DNA of 64,000 bases. Source: Arthrobacter sp. H16F315 (GTDB lineage: Bacteria > Actinomycetota > Actinomycetes > Actinomycetales > Micrococcaceae). Below, piece by piece: positions 28,973 to 38,230 of this stretch. Position 1 is the first letter of the stretch. Each line of letters starts with the position of its first letter. Below the pieces are notes generated by a model. The model did no database searches and was not told the DNA's origin. It was given only the letters and a program-made list of their open reading frames with translations. Location of the stretch: the NCBI RefSeq assembly GCF_024124825.1, contig NZ_JAMXSS010000002.1, forward strand, positions 2,170,001-2,234,000. The letters are read 5' to 3'. A program made the translations under genes and the position numbers.

Positions 28973-29749
28973 ATGCGTATCGCCCGGTTTGTAGTCGATT
29001 CTGATCCCCTCTACGGCATTGTTGAAGGTGAGCCCGGCAGTGAGGAAGTCACTGTTATTAACGGTGACCCGTTCTTCAACGGCGTGGAACGAACCGCCGT
29101 CCGGCACAAACTGGAGGATGTGCGCCTGCTGGCCCCGATCATCCCGCGCAGCAAGGTCATCGGCGTCGGCCGCAACTATGCCGAACACGCCAAGGAACTC
29201 GGCAACGAGGTCCCTAAGCAGCCGCTGCTCTTCCTGAAGCCCAACACGTCCGTCGTCGGGCCCAACGACCCGATCGTGCTGCCGGAGTTCTCCGAAGAAG
29301 TCTCCTTTGAGGCCGAGCTCTGCGTTGTCATCGGCCGGATCTGCAAGGACGTCCCGGAGGAACGCGTCGACGATGTGATCTTCGGCTACACCTGCGGCAA
29401 CGACCTCACCGCCCGCGACGTCCAAAAGACGGACCTGCAGTGGGCCCGGGCCAAGGGCTTCGACACTTCCGCACCGCTGGGGCCGTGGATCGAGACCGAG
29501 CTGAACACCGAGGATCTGCAGATCCAGGGCCGCCTCAACGGTGAATTGCGCCAGGACGGCAGCACCAGCCAGATGATCCGCGGCGTCCGCGAGCTCGTCT
29601 CCATCGTCTCGCAGGCCTTCACCCTGCTGCCGGGCGACGTTATTATGACCGGCACCCCTGCAGGCGTCGGGCTCGTGGAGGCAGGCGACCGCTTCGAGGT
29701 CGAAATCGAGGGCATCGGCCGCCTCTCCAACCCTGTGGTCCGCCGCTAG
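28973..29749 (+). CDS. fumarylacetoacetate hydrolase-family protein
   Basis: 258 residues, YcgM/HpaG-like. N-terminal small domain, then the catalytic block VIGVGRNYAEHAKELG, metal ligands in EVSFEAELCVVIGR and YTCGNDLTARDVQ, GFDTSAPLGPWI, and DVIMTGTPAGVG. Members hydrolyse or decarboxylate beta-diketo acids such as oxaloacetate; the substrate is open. Start by TACGCT 7 nt before the ATG (leaderless). gltX lies 1.6 kb downstream on the same strand, with an SDR/TetR pair between them. Confidence 0.92.
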   Translation: MRIARFVVDSDPLYGIVEGEPGSEEVTVINGDPFFNGVERTAVRHKLEDVRLLAPIIPRSKVIGVGRNYAEHAKELGNEVPKQPLLFLKPNTSVVGPNDPIVLPEFSEEVSFEAELCVVIGRICKDVPEERVDDVIFGYTCGNDLTARDVQKTDLQWARAKGFDTSAPLGPWIETELNTEDLQIQGRLNGELRQDGSTSQMIRGVRELVSIVSQAFTLLPGDVIMTGTPAGVGLVEAGDRFEVEIEGIGRLSNPVVRR

Positions 29750-29771
29750 CCGGAGCTGATACGCCGCGCTC

Positions 29772-30551
29772 CTAGATGGCTGACCAGCCGCCGTCGGAGG
29801 CCAGGACGGCGCCGTTGAGGTTGGTGCCGTCCTCGCTCAGCAGGAAGGTGATGGATGCGGCCAGCTGGGCTGCGGTGGCGGGCGCGGGAATGTTCGCACC
29901 CATCAGCGGCCCGAGGCGCTCGGCAGCCAGCTGGGAACCCCAGATGGCTTCTATGTTGGTGAGGGTGGCGCCGGGCGCGACGGCGTTGAAGCGCAGTCCC
30001 TTTGGCCCGTACATCACGGCGGAGTTCTTCGTCAGGCCAATGACGGCGTGTTTGGACGCGGTGTAGGCGGCTCCGGCGGCGGAGCCGCGCAGGCCTGCCT
30101 CGGAGGCGACGTTGACCACGGAACCGGAGCCTGCGTCCAGCATCAGGGGCACTACGGCCCGGGTCAGGCGCATGGTGGCGGTGACGTTGATCCGGAAGAC
30201 GCGCTCCCAGATGACGTCGTCCACCTCGTGGATCGGGGCGAAGTTGTCCATGATGCCCGCGACGTTGGCGAGGGCATCCACCCGGCCGCCCGCGGCAGCG
30301 ACGACGGCGGCCACGGCTTCGTTCGTCGAGATGTCACCGGCCACCGGGACCAGGTCCAGGCCCGGGTTCCCGGCCACCAGGGCATCCAGGCGCTCGGTGC
30401 TGATATCCGCGGCGACAACCCTGCCGCCCTCCCTGCCGATGCGCAGGGCGGTAGCCTGGCCGATCCCGGATCCTGCCCCGGTAACGATCACCGTCTTGCC
30501 CTCGAAGCGGCCTGCCGTAATGGTTTCCTGCCATGATGCGTCGTTGCTCAT
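29772..30551 (-). CDS. short-chain dehydrogenase/reductase
   Basis: 259-residue classical SDR: cofactor motif VTGAGSGIGQATAL, NVAG, catalytic Ser in VNVASEAGLRG and YTASK. The Asp after the second strand (VVAADIS) favours NAD. The ATG at 30551 follows GAGGAC. Divergent from a TetR regulator that shares the gap, with a 17-bp palindrome between them. The pair looks like an inducible oxidoreductase with its own repressor; substrate unknown. Confidence 0.92.
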   Translation of the reverse strand: MSNDASWQETITAGRFEGKTVIVTGAGSGIGQATALRIGREGGRVVAADISTERLDALVAGNPGLDLVPVAGDISTNEAVAAVVAAAGGRVDALANVAGIMDNFAPIHEVDDVIWERVFRINVTATMRLTRAVVPLMLDAGSGSVVNVASEAGLRGSAAGAAYTASKHAVIGLTKNSAVMYGPKGLRFNAVAPGATLTNIEAIWGSQLAAERLGPLMGANIPAPATAAQLAASITFLLSEDGTNLNGAVLASDGGWSAI

Positions 30552-30594
30552 GCTGTCCTCCCGGACGTCGATGGATCGCAATACCACCCACTTT

Positions 30595-30611
30595 ATGACA
30601 CGCTGTGTCAT
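30595..30611. promoter_or_regulatory. 17-bp palindrome, probable TetR operator
   Basis: ATGACAC-GCT-GTGTCAT, perfect 7-bp arms, in the SDR/TetR intergenic gap and directly before a TTATAA -10-like stretch. Confidence 0.7.
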
Positions 30612-30620
30612 TATAAAAGG

Positions 30621-31238
30621 GTGAATACTGGTGTGATGTCGGGGGAAAAAGCGCAGCCTGCCGTGCCGCGTTCCAGCGGGCGTCCCGTGAGGATCGACCC
30701 GGAGGCCGTCGCGGCGATCGCCCTGCGGCTGTTCGCCGGGCGGGGCTATGAGCGGACTTCCATGGAAGACATCGCCCGCGAGGCGGGAGTGGGCCGGAAG
30801 AGCCTGTACCGGTACTTTTCCTCCAAGGCCGATCTCATCTGGGGCGGAATGGAGCCGGTGGTCGCGGCGTCCGGCCGGGTATTGGAACAGGCCGGGGCAC
30901 TGTCCCCGTCCGACGGCGACACCCTGGCCGGGCTCCGGGCGGCCGCGGTCGCCGGGGTGGCGGTGATTCCGGATCTCTCCGTCTCGCGCGGGCGCCTGCG
31001 CCTGATCGCCGAGCACACCGAACTGGCAAGCCGGAGCTATGACTGCCTGAAACCCCAACGCGAGCGGGCACGGCTCTACCTCGTTGCACGCGGCGTCCGC
31101 GCGGACACGGCGAACTATCTGAGCGCCGCCTACCTTGGTGCGACCTTTGAAGCGTGGATGCAGTGGGCGGCAGGAACTGACCCCGATCCCGTCCCGTATC
31201 TGCTCTCCGCCCTGGACGTGCTGCGCTTGCCTGCCTAA
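30621..31238 (+). CDS. TetR-family transcriptional regulator
   Basis: About 200 residues. Helix-turn-helix at about 35-80 ([38 protein letters not shown]). The ligand domain has no clear subfamily mark, though the [17 protein letters not shown] stretch recalls the MftR-like group. Start uncertain: GTG 30621 is the longest choice; GTG 30633 or ATG 30636 would suit an AATACT box. Divergent from the SDR gene. Confidence 0.88.
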   Translation: MNTGVMSGEKAQPAVPRSSGRPVRIDPEAVAAIALRLFAGRGYERTSMEDIAREAGVGRKSLYRYFSSKADLIWGGMEPVVAASGRVLEQAGALSPSDGDTLAGLRAAAVAGVAVIPDLSVSRGRLRLIAEHTELASRSYDCLKPQRERARLYLVARGVRADTANYLSAAYLGATFEAWMQWAAGTDPDPVPYLLSALDVLRLPA

Positions 31239-31317
31239 GAATCACACCCGGTGGTGCCGGCAGCACCAGCGTTGGGTTGGTCCCGAGCCAATCTCAACCA
31301 GTAATGTTGATAACACT

Positions 31318-32849
31318 ATGACTACTCCCTCCGCGCCTGACACAGTCTCCAGCTCCGCCCCCAGCGTGACCAGCGAAGTCACCGCAGACACTCCGGTCCG
31401 TGTCCGGTTCTGCCCGTCACCCACCGGCACCCCGCACGTCGGCCTGATCCGCACCGCCCTCTTCAACTGGGCCCACGCCCGGCACACCAAGGGCACCTTC
31501 GTGTTCCGCATCGAGGACACGGACGCGGCGCGCGACTCCGAGGAGAGCTACCAGCAGCTGCTAGAGGCCCTCAAATGGCTCGGCATCACCTGGGAGGAGG
31601 GCGTGGAAGTCGGCGGACCGCACGAGCCGTACCGCCAGTCCCAGCGCCTTGAGCTGTACAAGGACGTCGTCGCCAAGCTCGTCGAGGCCGGCTACGCCTA
31701 TGAGTGCTACTCCTCACCGGACGAAGTCGAGGCCCGCCACCGCGCCGCCGGCCGCGACCCCAAACTCGGCTACGACAACTTCGACCGCGAGCTCTCCGCG
31801 GAGCAGCTGGCCGCGTTCAAGGCTGCGGGCCGCCAGCCCGTGCTCCGTGTCCGGATGCCGGACGAGGACGTCACCTTCAACGACATGGTCCGCGGCGAGA
31901 TCACGTTCAAGGCCGGCAGCATCCCGGACTACGTGATCGTCCGCGCCGACGGCTCACCGCTGTACACCCTGGTCAACCCCGTCGACGACGCGCTGATGGG
32001 CATCACCCACGTGCTCCGCGGCGAGGACCTGCTTTCGTCCACACCCCGCCAGGTGGTGCTGATCCGCGCGCTGATGGACATCGGCGTCGCCAGCTACCTG
32101 CCGGTCTTCGGCCACCTGCCCTACGTGATGGGCGAGGGCAACAAGAAGCTCTCCAAGCGTGATCCGCAGTCCAACCTGTTCCTGCTCCGGGACCGCGGCT
32201 TTATCCCCGAGGGCCTGCTCAATTACCTCTCCCTGCTCGGCTGGAGCCTCTCCGCCGATGAGGACATCTTCACGGTGGAGCAGCTGATCGAGCACTTCGA
32301 CGTCAACGACGTCCTGGCCAACCCGGCCCGTTTTGACATCAAAAAGGCCGAGGCCATCAACGGCACACACATCCGGATGCTCGAGGCCGAGGACTTCCGC
32401 TCCCGGCTCGTCCCGTACCTGCGCACGGCCGGCTTCGTCGGCGAGACCCTCACCGCGCGCCAGGGGGAGATCCTCGCCGAGGCGGCCCCGCTGATCCAGG
32501 AGCGCATCTCGCTGCTGGGCGAGGCCCCGAGATGCTCGCCTTCCTGTTCAAGAACGACGACGCCATCGACGTCGCCGACGACGCCCGCAAGGGACTGCCG
32601 GAGAACCTCACCGAGGTGCTCGACGCTGCCCTGGCCGCCCTGGAGCCCCTGGCCGAGTGGCATGCCGAGAGCATCCAGGCCGCGCTCAAGGAGGCCCTCG
32701 TGGAGGGTCTCGGCGTCAAGCCGCGGCTGGCGTTCGGCCCGGTCCGCACGGCCGTCTCCGGCCGCCGGATTTCGCCGCCGCTCTTCGAATCCATGGTGAT
32801 CCTGGGCAAGGACTCGTCTCTCGCCCGGCTCCGAGCGTTCCGCGGCTGA
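31318..32849 (+). CDS. gltX: glutamyl-tRNA synthetase, one-base frameshift
   Basis: Class I synthetase, about 510 residues after correction. HIGH-type motif [19 protein letters not shown] (about residue 35), ending in the KMSKS-type KKLSKRDPQ (about 280), then the anticodon-binding all-helical domain. The frame breaks in GGCCCCGAGATG (32523-32534): one more G gives [19 protein letters not shown], the expected continuation. A broken gltX would be lethal unless duplicated, so this break is most likely an error. No ribosome binding site before the ATG. Confidence 0.94.
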
Positions 32850-33160
32850 TACCCAAGAGATGATGTGCCTGGCCGATAGCAGGTACGACGTTTCATCACC
32901 GCTGGGTCCGTCAACTTCGGGGGTGCTCCGACATCCCCACGCTTCGCTGCACGCCTGCGGATGCAATCGCTAGGTGCGTGGGTCGGTAGTGGTTTGACGG
33001 TTCCACGGGTTTGAGCCGTGACAGCCTCCGGGGCCGGGTCTCCTTTTCTGGAAAGGAGACCCGGCCTCGGGGCATTTTCGCGGAGGTAAGCCTGGAAGCC
33101 CCGTGGTCTGGTGTAGCGCGGGTGCTGCAGCTTTGATCCTGGGGCATCCTGCCGCGGTGT
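32850..33160. other. intergenic region between gltX and IS1182 remnant
   Basis: No coding sequence seen on either strand. It contains one very stable hairpin (33032-33066) and marks the left edge of the mobile-element island. Confidence 0.5.
33032..33066. terminator. 15-bp perfect hairpin
   Basis: Arms GGCCGGGTCTCCTTT (33032-33046) and AAAGGAGACCCGGCC (33052-33066), loop TCTGG. No T run follows. It may end gltX transcripts or insulate the IS remnant. Confidence 0.55.
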
Positions 33161-34455
33161 TCAAGCAGTGGCGGTGCGGTAACCGAGGAGTTTGAGCAGG
33201 TTGTGGCAGCCGGCCATCAACTTCCAATCCCCGCCAGCCTTCTCCGGCCCGCGCAACAGGACATGTTTGCCTTGCCGGGTGCTGATCTGTCCGAAGACCG
33301 GTTCCACGATGGCTTTGCGTCGGGTCTTGGCCTGCTTCGTTTTCAGTCTCCGGGCCATCCGCTCGACCAGGGTCGCGTCCGCCGGGATCCTGCCTCTGGG
33401 CGATTCAGGGACAGGGCGACCGTGTTTCATCCGCCGTGTGGAGATGAAGAATTCGGTGGCTCCACCGGTTTCGAGGTCCCTGACGTGTTCCAGGTTCGCG
33501 GCCGAGCAGTACCCGGCATCGGCGCTCCACTTCCCGGGCATGGCCTTCAGGGTCTCCTGCGCGTTCTGAACCATTGGGATTAGTTGCTGCACGTCCACCG
33601 CGGTGTTGTTCAGTTCGGTGGTAACGATGACCTGGTGGCCGGAGCCAACGACGCCCTGGCCGTTGTAGCAGTAGTGGTAGGAACCGTCCGCTGTCTTCAT
33701 GATCCTCGCATCCGGGTCGGTGAAGTTGCGTTGGGCCGTGGGCCGTGGGCCGTGGGCCTGGGACCGCCGCGGCAGCGGCGGCATCACCTTTGCCGGAGAC
33801 ATCATCGTCCCCGCGGGCCCGGGCCTTCTCCTGGGCCTCACAGCGGGCCTTGTCCGCGGCCTCGATGGACGCCCGGGCCGTATTCATCGCGGCGGCGCGC
33901 TGGGCCCGGTTGGCCAGCTCGGCCGTCAGCTCATCGCCGCGCTTGCCCGGACCGAACCGGGCGTCCTCGGCCGCGTCCACGGTCTTCGCCTCCGCCATCA
34001 GGTCGCTGATCTCATCGGCCAGGACCTTCTGCTTCTCCGTCAGCCGGGCATAGCTCATGGCCTTGTGCCGCGAGGCGTTGGCCCGAATCTTCGTGCCGTC
34101 CAGTGCGACATGGCCCAGCGAGACCATTCCCGCGGCCCGGCACAACTCCAGGGCCTGGAGGAACACGTTGGCCAGCGCCGCGAGGTGGCCTTCGCGGAAC
34201 CGTCCGATCGATCGGAAATCCGGGACCTGCTGGGCACACAACCAACGGAACGCGACGACATCTGTGCAGGCCCGCTCCAGTTCCCGCGAAGAACGCGCCC
34301 CCACTCAATACCCGTACAGCACGATCCGCAGCATCAGCCGCGGATCTCACAGCGGCTGGCCCTTGGCCCTGGCGTAGGAGGCATAAAGCCGGGTCAGATC
34401 CAGTTCCCCGTCAACGAGTTCGGCAATGAACCGGGCCAGATGGCCCTAGCGGTGA
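33161..34455 (-). pseudogene. IS1182-family transposase remnant
   Basis: DDE transposase with the family blocks FIAELVDGELDLTRLYASY, SLGHVALDGTKIRANASRHK, QRNFTDPDARIMKTADGS, DAGYCSAANLEHV and KTRRKAIVEPVFGQI. It is broken three ways. Two in-frame TGA codons lie at 34347-34349 and 34305-34307, a frameshift lies within a GGGCCGT 7-bp tandem repeat near 33736-33760, and the usual N-terminal start with about 20 residues is missing upstream of another stop at about 34450. No terminal inverted repeats were found. Non-functional. Confidence 0.88.
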
Positions 34456-34468
34456 GTATGCTCGTTGG

Positions 34469-34713
34469 ATGAGCGATAGCCCGCTAATGACCGCCACGTT
34501 GCCGCCCGGCTCAACGTGTCCACCGAGCTGGTCTACGGCATGTGTAGGAAACATGAGTGGCCCCACGGCAAGATCGGCCGGCTATACCACTTCACCGAAG
34601 AGCACTATCAGGCGATCATTGCACCGCCTGTTGTCGCGCCGCATAGCCCACGCACCCAGCGTGAGAAGGTTAAACAGCTACTTGCCTCCACGCCAGGGTC
34701 GCATGAGGATTGA
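34469..34713 (+). CDS. small excisionase-like HTH protein, one-base frameshift
   Basis: After adding one A in CTAATGAC (34494-34501), ATG 34469 reads MSDSPLNDRHVAARLNVSTE, then LVYGMCRKHEWPHGKIGRLYHFTEEHYQAI: the helix-turn-helix and wing pattern of the HTH_17/excisionase type. About 80 residues. Without correction only the C-terminal part (from 34516) is readable. Next to a second HTH protein and an integrase fragment, so part of a mobile-element control region. Confidence 0.6.
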
Positions 34714-34717
34714 GTGC

Positions 34718-34948
34718 ATGCCGTACTTCAAGACTCCCTCCCAGGTTGCTGAGGAGCTTGGCCTGAAGGAGCCCACAGTCCGCCGGCTCGCCCGCCAGTA
34801 CAAGACATTCACAAGAGCTGGTGTTCGCGTGATGTTCGCGCCAGACGACGTGGAGGCCCTAATCGACAAAATCAAGAATCCGCCGAAAGAAGATGGCAAG
34901 TATGACGCATTCGGCTTTCGGGTCAAAGGGGATGACCCATTCGCCTGA
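34718..34948 (+). CDS. small excisionase/MerR-like DNA-binding protein
   Basis: 76 residues. TPSQVAEELGLKEPTVRRLARQYKTF forms the helix-turn-helix and VRVMFAPDDVEALIDKIKN the wing and following helix. Starts 5 bp after the previous HTH protein. Probably acts with the integrase whose C-terminal fragment follows. Confidence 0.68.
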   Translation: MPYFKTPSQVAEELGLKEPTVRRLARQYKTFTRAGVRVMFAPDDVEALIDKIKNPPKEDGKYDAFGFRVKGDDPFA

Positions 34949-34984
34949 TCCAGCGTCAGGCCGGGAGGACCCGGGCAGCCCCTC

Positions 34985-35191
34985 ATGGGGGAGCTGGACG
35001 GCAAGGAGCTGGACCGCAAGCCGTGGATTCACGAGATCCGGCACGCGCACACCACGCACCTGCTAGATGCCAACGTGCCTGTGCATGTCGTGCAAGCCCG
35101 GCTGGGGCACGAGGACCCGCAGACCACCCTGCGCGTCTATGCCCGCCTCGCCAAGGCCTCAGACGCTGCGGCCGCCGACGCTCTCGGATAG
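34985..35191 (+). pseudogene. tyrosine integrase, C-terminal fragment
   Basis: 68 residues that hold the end of the catalytic domain: HEIRHAHTTHLLDANVPVHV with the second active-site Arg and His, LGHEDPQTTLRVYARL with the last His and the nucleophilic Tyr. The first 300 or so residues, including the first Arg, are missing. Remnant of an integrative element. Confidence 0.75.
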
Positions 35192-35230
35192 CCAAGCCTG
35201 GGGTGAGCGGACTCCCTGTAGCCTGTCAGG

Positions 35231-35505
35231 GTGAATAATGCCGAATTGGACTACGCGTTCTTGGCCGAGTACGCCAAAGTCGAAAGCAATAAGCTGACCG
35301 TTGTTGGGGCGAGCTACACGTACCTCTTCACGGATGAGCTGCCGGCCGTCCACCTCTTGACGGTTGCCGGGAGAATACGTGTCCCTCAGGACTACGGGCC
35401 CGTACCGGTCAGTGTTCAACTCACACCACCTAACGCTGAGTACTCAATCACCGTTGATACTGAACTCCAAGAGGCGGTGGACATGCACCCGTACGACGGC
35501 AGGGT
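35231..35505 (+). pseudogene. DUF6941-like gene interrupted by inverted repeat
   Basis: GTG start 6 nt after TAGCCT. Encodes NNAELDYAFLAEYAKVESNK and LTVVGASYTYLF, the start of a small family of unknown function often seen in phage-related or accessory DNA. The frame runs into the left 47-bp inverted repeat; the rest of the gene is not found at the other end of the insertion. Confidence 0.55.
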
Positions 35506-35551
35506 GGGGCTTACTGTGGATGGGTCCCCGCGTAGAAGTCCAGTGTTTGTG
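35505..35551. repeat. 47-bp inverted repeat, left copy
   Basis: Begins TGGGGCTTACTGTGGATGGG and ends GTTTGTG. Identical, base for base, to the reverse complement of 37517-37563. Confidence 0.95.
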
Positions 35552-35596
35552 TGAGTTTCGTGTCCGAGAATGGACACAGGAGGAATTTCACGAATC

Positions 35597-35875
35597 ATGG
35601 CACGCAGACACACCCCCGAGCAGGTCATCGCCAAAGTCCGGCAGGGCCAGAAATTGCTCAACGACGGACGCCCGATGGTCGAGGTCATCAAGGAGCTCCA
35701 GGTCACCGAGGCGACCTGGTACCGCTGGCTGAACCAGTACGGGTCCGAGAAGAACGCCGAGGCGTCCAAACGGACCAAGGAGCTGGAGAAGGAGAACGCC
35801 CGGCTCAAGCGCCTGCTGGCGGAGAAGGAACTGGCCATCGACATCCTCAATGAGGTGGCCAAGGGAAAATTCTGA
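35597..35875 (+). CDS. IS3-family transposase OrfA
   Basis: 92 residues: HTPEQVIAKVRQGQKLL and the helix-turn-helix VIKELQVTEATWYRWLNQYG, then the leucine-zipper coiled coil KELEKENARLKRLLAEKELAI and the end NEVAKGKF. Complete. orfB follows only as a stub, so the element cannot transpose by itself. Confidence 0.85.
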   Translation: MARRHTPEQVIAKVRQGQKLLNDGRPMVEVIKELQVTEATWYRWLNQYGSEKNAEASKRTKELEKENARLKRLLAEKELAIDILNEVAKGKF

Positions 35876-35931
35876 GCCCCGAACCCCGCCGCCGTGCGCA
35901 TGGCGGTGGAGAAGTTCGGGGCATCGGTTCA
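35876..35931 (+). pseudogene. IS3-family OrfB, N-terminal stub
   Basis: NPAAVRMAVEKFGAS resembles the first residues of IS3 OrfB; then the sequence turns into an IS701-type gene read on the other strand. The catalytic DDE domain is absent. Confidence 0.5.
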
Positions 35932-36625
35932 TGGGAACGGCCAGCACGTAGTGCAACCCCCGGCTTCCAGACGGCGGCGCAGCCCCGTGTGCTGGCCGTA
36001 GACCGCGTCCCCGGTGGCCCAGCGGGCAGGGATCCCGGCATCCAGGGCGCGGTCGATCATGTCCGCTGCCAGTACCGGGTTTCGTGGCGAATTCCCTGGC
36101 GCTGGGGATCCCGGCCCGGGCGCATCTTTCCCGGTCATCGGCCCAGGCTTTAGGCAGGTAGAGTTCCCGGTCCAGCAGGGTGCGCCCAGCCGGGGCGGAG
36201 TACGTCAGGAACACCCTGATCTGGCAGTTCTGCACGCGCAGGGCGGTGCCCGAATACTGCCGTGCGACCCCGGCTGAGGCGGCGCCCTTCTTGAGGAATC
36301 CCGTTTCGTCAATGATCAGGATCCCGTCAGGATCGCCCAGGTGGCGGTTGACGTAGGTGAACAAGTCATCCCGCACAGGGTCAGGATCCCAGTCAGTGGT
36401 CGAGAGCAGGCGCTGCATACCATCCGGGGTGCCATGCCCGGCGCGTTCAGACAGGGTCCAGGAGTTCTTGCGTTCCTCATCCGAAAGCAGCCCCCGCACA
36501 TACCCCACAGCGTTCCGGCGTAGTTCGGACCGGACAAACCGCCGCCCAATCAGATCGCCGATTTCTTCCAGACCTTCGGCCCACTCTTCTACGTCCGCCA
36601 CACAAATATCATCACTCACCACCAA
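35932..36625 (-). pseudogene. IS701-like DDE transposase, 3' truncated
   Basis: N-terminal half of an IS701-type transposase: VADVEEWAEGLEEIGDLIGR, LLSTTDWDPDPVRDDL, the first catalytic Asp in ILIIDETGFLKKG, DRELYLPKAWADD and, in shifted frames, TGDAVYGQ and LHYVLAVPMNR. The reading frame changes at GGG (36077-36079) and back at CCCCC (35957-35961), again homopolymers. The last third is missing where IS3 sequence begins. Confidence 0.75.
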
Positions 36626-36771
36626 CGATTAACAGGCCGCGAGCGGAAAGTCCGTTTAAACCGCCGATACAGCCAAAGTTAAACGCGACTTTAGTACTAC
36701 GCGAGTTGGGCGCGGCCCCGAACCTGTGATGACTCCATTGGGCACACGTTTTTGTTGGTAGACTCCGACCC

Positions 36772-37419
36772 GTGCGAAACGAAGCAGAAGAAAGAGAGCA
36801 AGCCGCCGCCCAGTCAACAGGGTGGGAGGACCGTGGGCGCTGGTCGCAGCTCACCCGAATAACGCTGGCCGAGAACATCGCTAAGTTCGGCTGGGATGTT
36901 GGCGACCACACCTATGGCAAGCCGGCGATCTTTGAGAGGACCGCGCCACTTCGGATCGGCAAGTTCTGTTCCATCGCCGCAGGGGTGGAGATTGCTCTCG
37001 GAAACCACCGGACGGACTCAGTTTCGTCCTACCCGTTCGGCACGTTGGGGAAGTGGTGGCCCTCAGCGACCGGCATTTCAGATCACACTTCCCGCGGGGC
37101 GGTTATCATCGGCAACGACGTGTGGATTGGGGCGTCGGCGTTCATATCCTCCGGCGTGACCGTAGGGCACGGCGCAGTGATCGCCGCCCACGCGGTTGTG
37201 ACTAAGGATGTGCCGCCATATGCTGTGGTCGGTGGCAACCCGGCCAAGGTCATTAAGTACCGTTTCGAGCCGGGCATAGTCGAACAGCTACTTGACGTAG
37301 CGTGGTGGGACTGGCCTGACGAGACGATTGACGCAAACCTCCCGCTGATGCTGCGGGGCAGCACCGAGGACTTCATTGCTGCGGCGCGGGCGCTGAACAA
37401 GGCCCCCTTGGTCGGCTAA
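36772..37419 (+). CDS. CatB-type hexapeptide O-acetyltransferase
   Basis: 215 residues, intact. Left-handed beta-helix acyltransferase: IGKFCSIAAGVEIALGNHRTD with the catalytic His, IGNDVWIGASAFISSGVTVG hexapeptide turns, AHAVVTKDVPPYAVVGGNPAK closing. Same architecture as Vat/XAT streptogramin and chloramphenicol acetyltransferases and as sugar O-acetyltransferases. Position in a mobile segment suits a resistance cargo; position 1 kb before a glycan locus suits sugar acetylation. Sequence does not decide. Acetyl-CoA donor expected. Confidence 0.8.
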   Translation: MRNEAEEREQAAAQSTGWEDRGRWSQLTRITLAENIAKFGWDVGDHTYGKPAIFERTAPLRIGKFCSIAAGVEIALGNHRTDSVSSYPFGTLGKWWPSATGISDHTSRGAVIIGNDVWIGASAFISSGVTVGHGAVIAAHAVVTKDVPPYAVVGGNPAKVIKYRFEPGIVEQLLDVAWWDWPDETIDANLPLMLRGSTEDFIAAARALNKAPLVG

Positions 37420-37516
37420 TGAACCCGCCGCCCAAAGGGGCCCTTGATCTACTTGCCCAAGTATTCAGCTTCGAGGCGGACCCAAGGCGTGGTTGCCACC
37501 AAGGCGAGGTCTGCCC

Positions 37517-37563
37517 CACAAACACTGGACTTCTACGCGGGGACCCATCCACAGTAAGCCCCA
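37517..37563. repeat. 47-bp inverted repeat, right copy
   Basis: Reverse complement of 35505-35551 with no mismatch. Identity ends sharply on both sides. Confidence 0.95.
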
Positions 37564-37900
37564 TCGTGACCGGGTTTCCTGGCGGGATGGTCCACACGTC
37601 CGCGTCACCGACGCCGCCGGTGAAGTAGTACTGGTTGGTGCGCAGCAGCCCGTGCGCCATGTCGATCGTGTGGGTCGTCCCGGGGGCGAGTGCCGCCATC
37701 ACGACGTAGGTCTTCCCGTCCGGGCCCGAGATTGTGTAGCCGTTGGGGGAGGTGCCTGTCACGATGATGACCGGTGTGGCTTGGCTGTTCCCGTAGTGGA
37801 AGACCTTTACGGACTGACCTTGGTCCGGATTCGGGACGAACACCCCGCAGTCAGGGCGGGCCCGTCCCACTCCAGCCGCTCAACAAGCACCGTCCGGCCG
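37564..37900 (-). pseudogene. phage tail-type protein fragment cut by the right inverted repeat
   Basis: On the minus strand: VFHYGNSQATPVIIVTG, PDGKTYVVMAALAPGTTHTI, YYFTGGVGDADVWTIPPGNP. This resembles the C-terminal region of siphophage distal-tail or minor-tail proteins. The upstream stretch TVLVERLEWDGPALTAG is in another frame, so it is already degraded. The frame runs straight into the repeat. Confidence 0.5.
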
Positions 37901-38230
37901 GCTCAGCGGAAAGTAAAACGTGGCCTGCCAAATTGAACAGAATCGACGAGGCATGGCACGTCTGCTTAATCTTTAGCAGGGCCCGCGGTCCTAAACAATA
38001 GGTGACTCGGCGGCACCTATGCTCGCAGGGCTCCGAGTCCCTTCATTTTTAGGTCACCACCATGAGACGGTTCCTTGCCATCATTGCTGGAGCGGCGCGT
38101 AGGTGGGCGTTTCCTTGCGCCACACCCTGCCCCGACACTGGCAATGTCAGTCTGAATGGATTACAGGTAGCTCGACTATTCTTGAACTTTCGCCATTCGA
38201 GGCCCGCGATTACCCCGTTTTTGGGCTTCC
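37901..38230. other. intergenic region without recognised genes
   Basis: No convincing coding sequence on either strand. It separates phage and IS debris from the glycan locus. Confidence 0.4.

Larger units (their letters stand above)
35505..37563. mobile_element. chimeric IS3/IS701 segment with acetyltransferase cargo
   Basis: A 2.06-kb segment between perfect 47-bp inverted repeats. From left: an IS3-type orfA, a short orfB start, an IS701-type transposase piece on the opposite strand, an intact acetyltransferase gene, the right repeat. The genes flanking the two ends are different, so this is not a single clean insertion. More likely a nested insertion followed by deletion or inversion. 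Confidence 0.7.

Noticed and set aside
29772..31058. Long version of the SDR protein starting near 31058
   Set aside because: It would run through the TetR gene and operator; the SDR fold starts just after ATG 30551.
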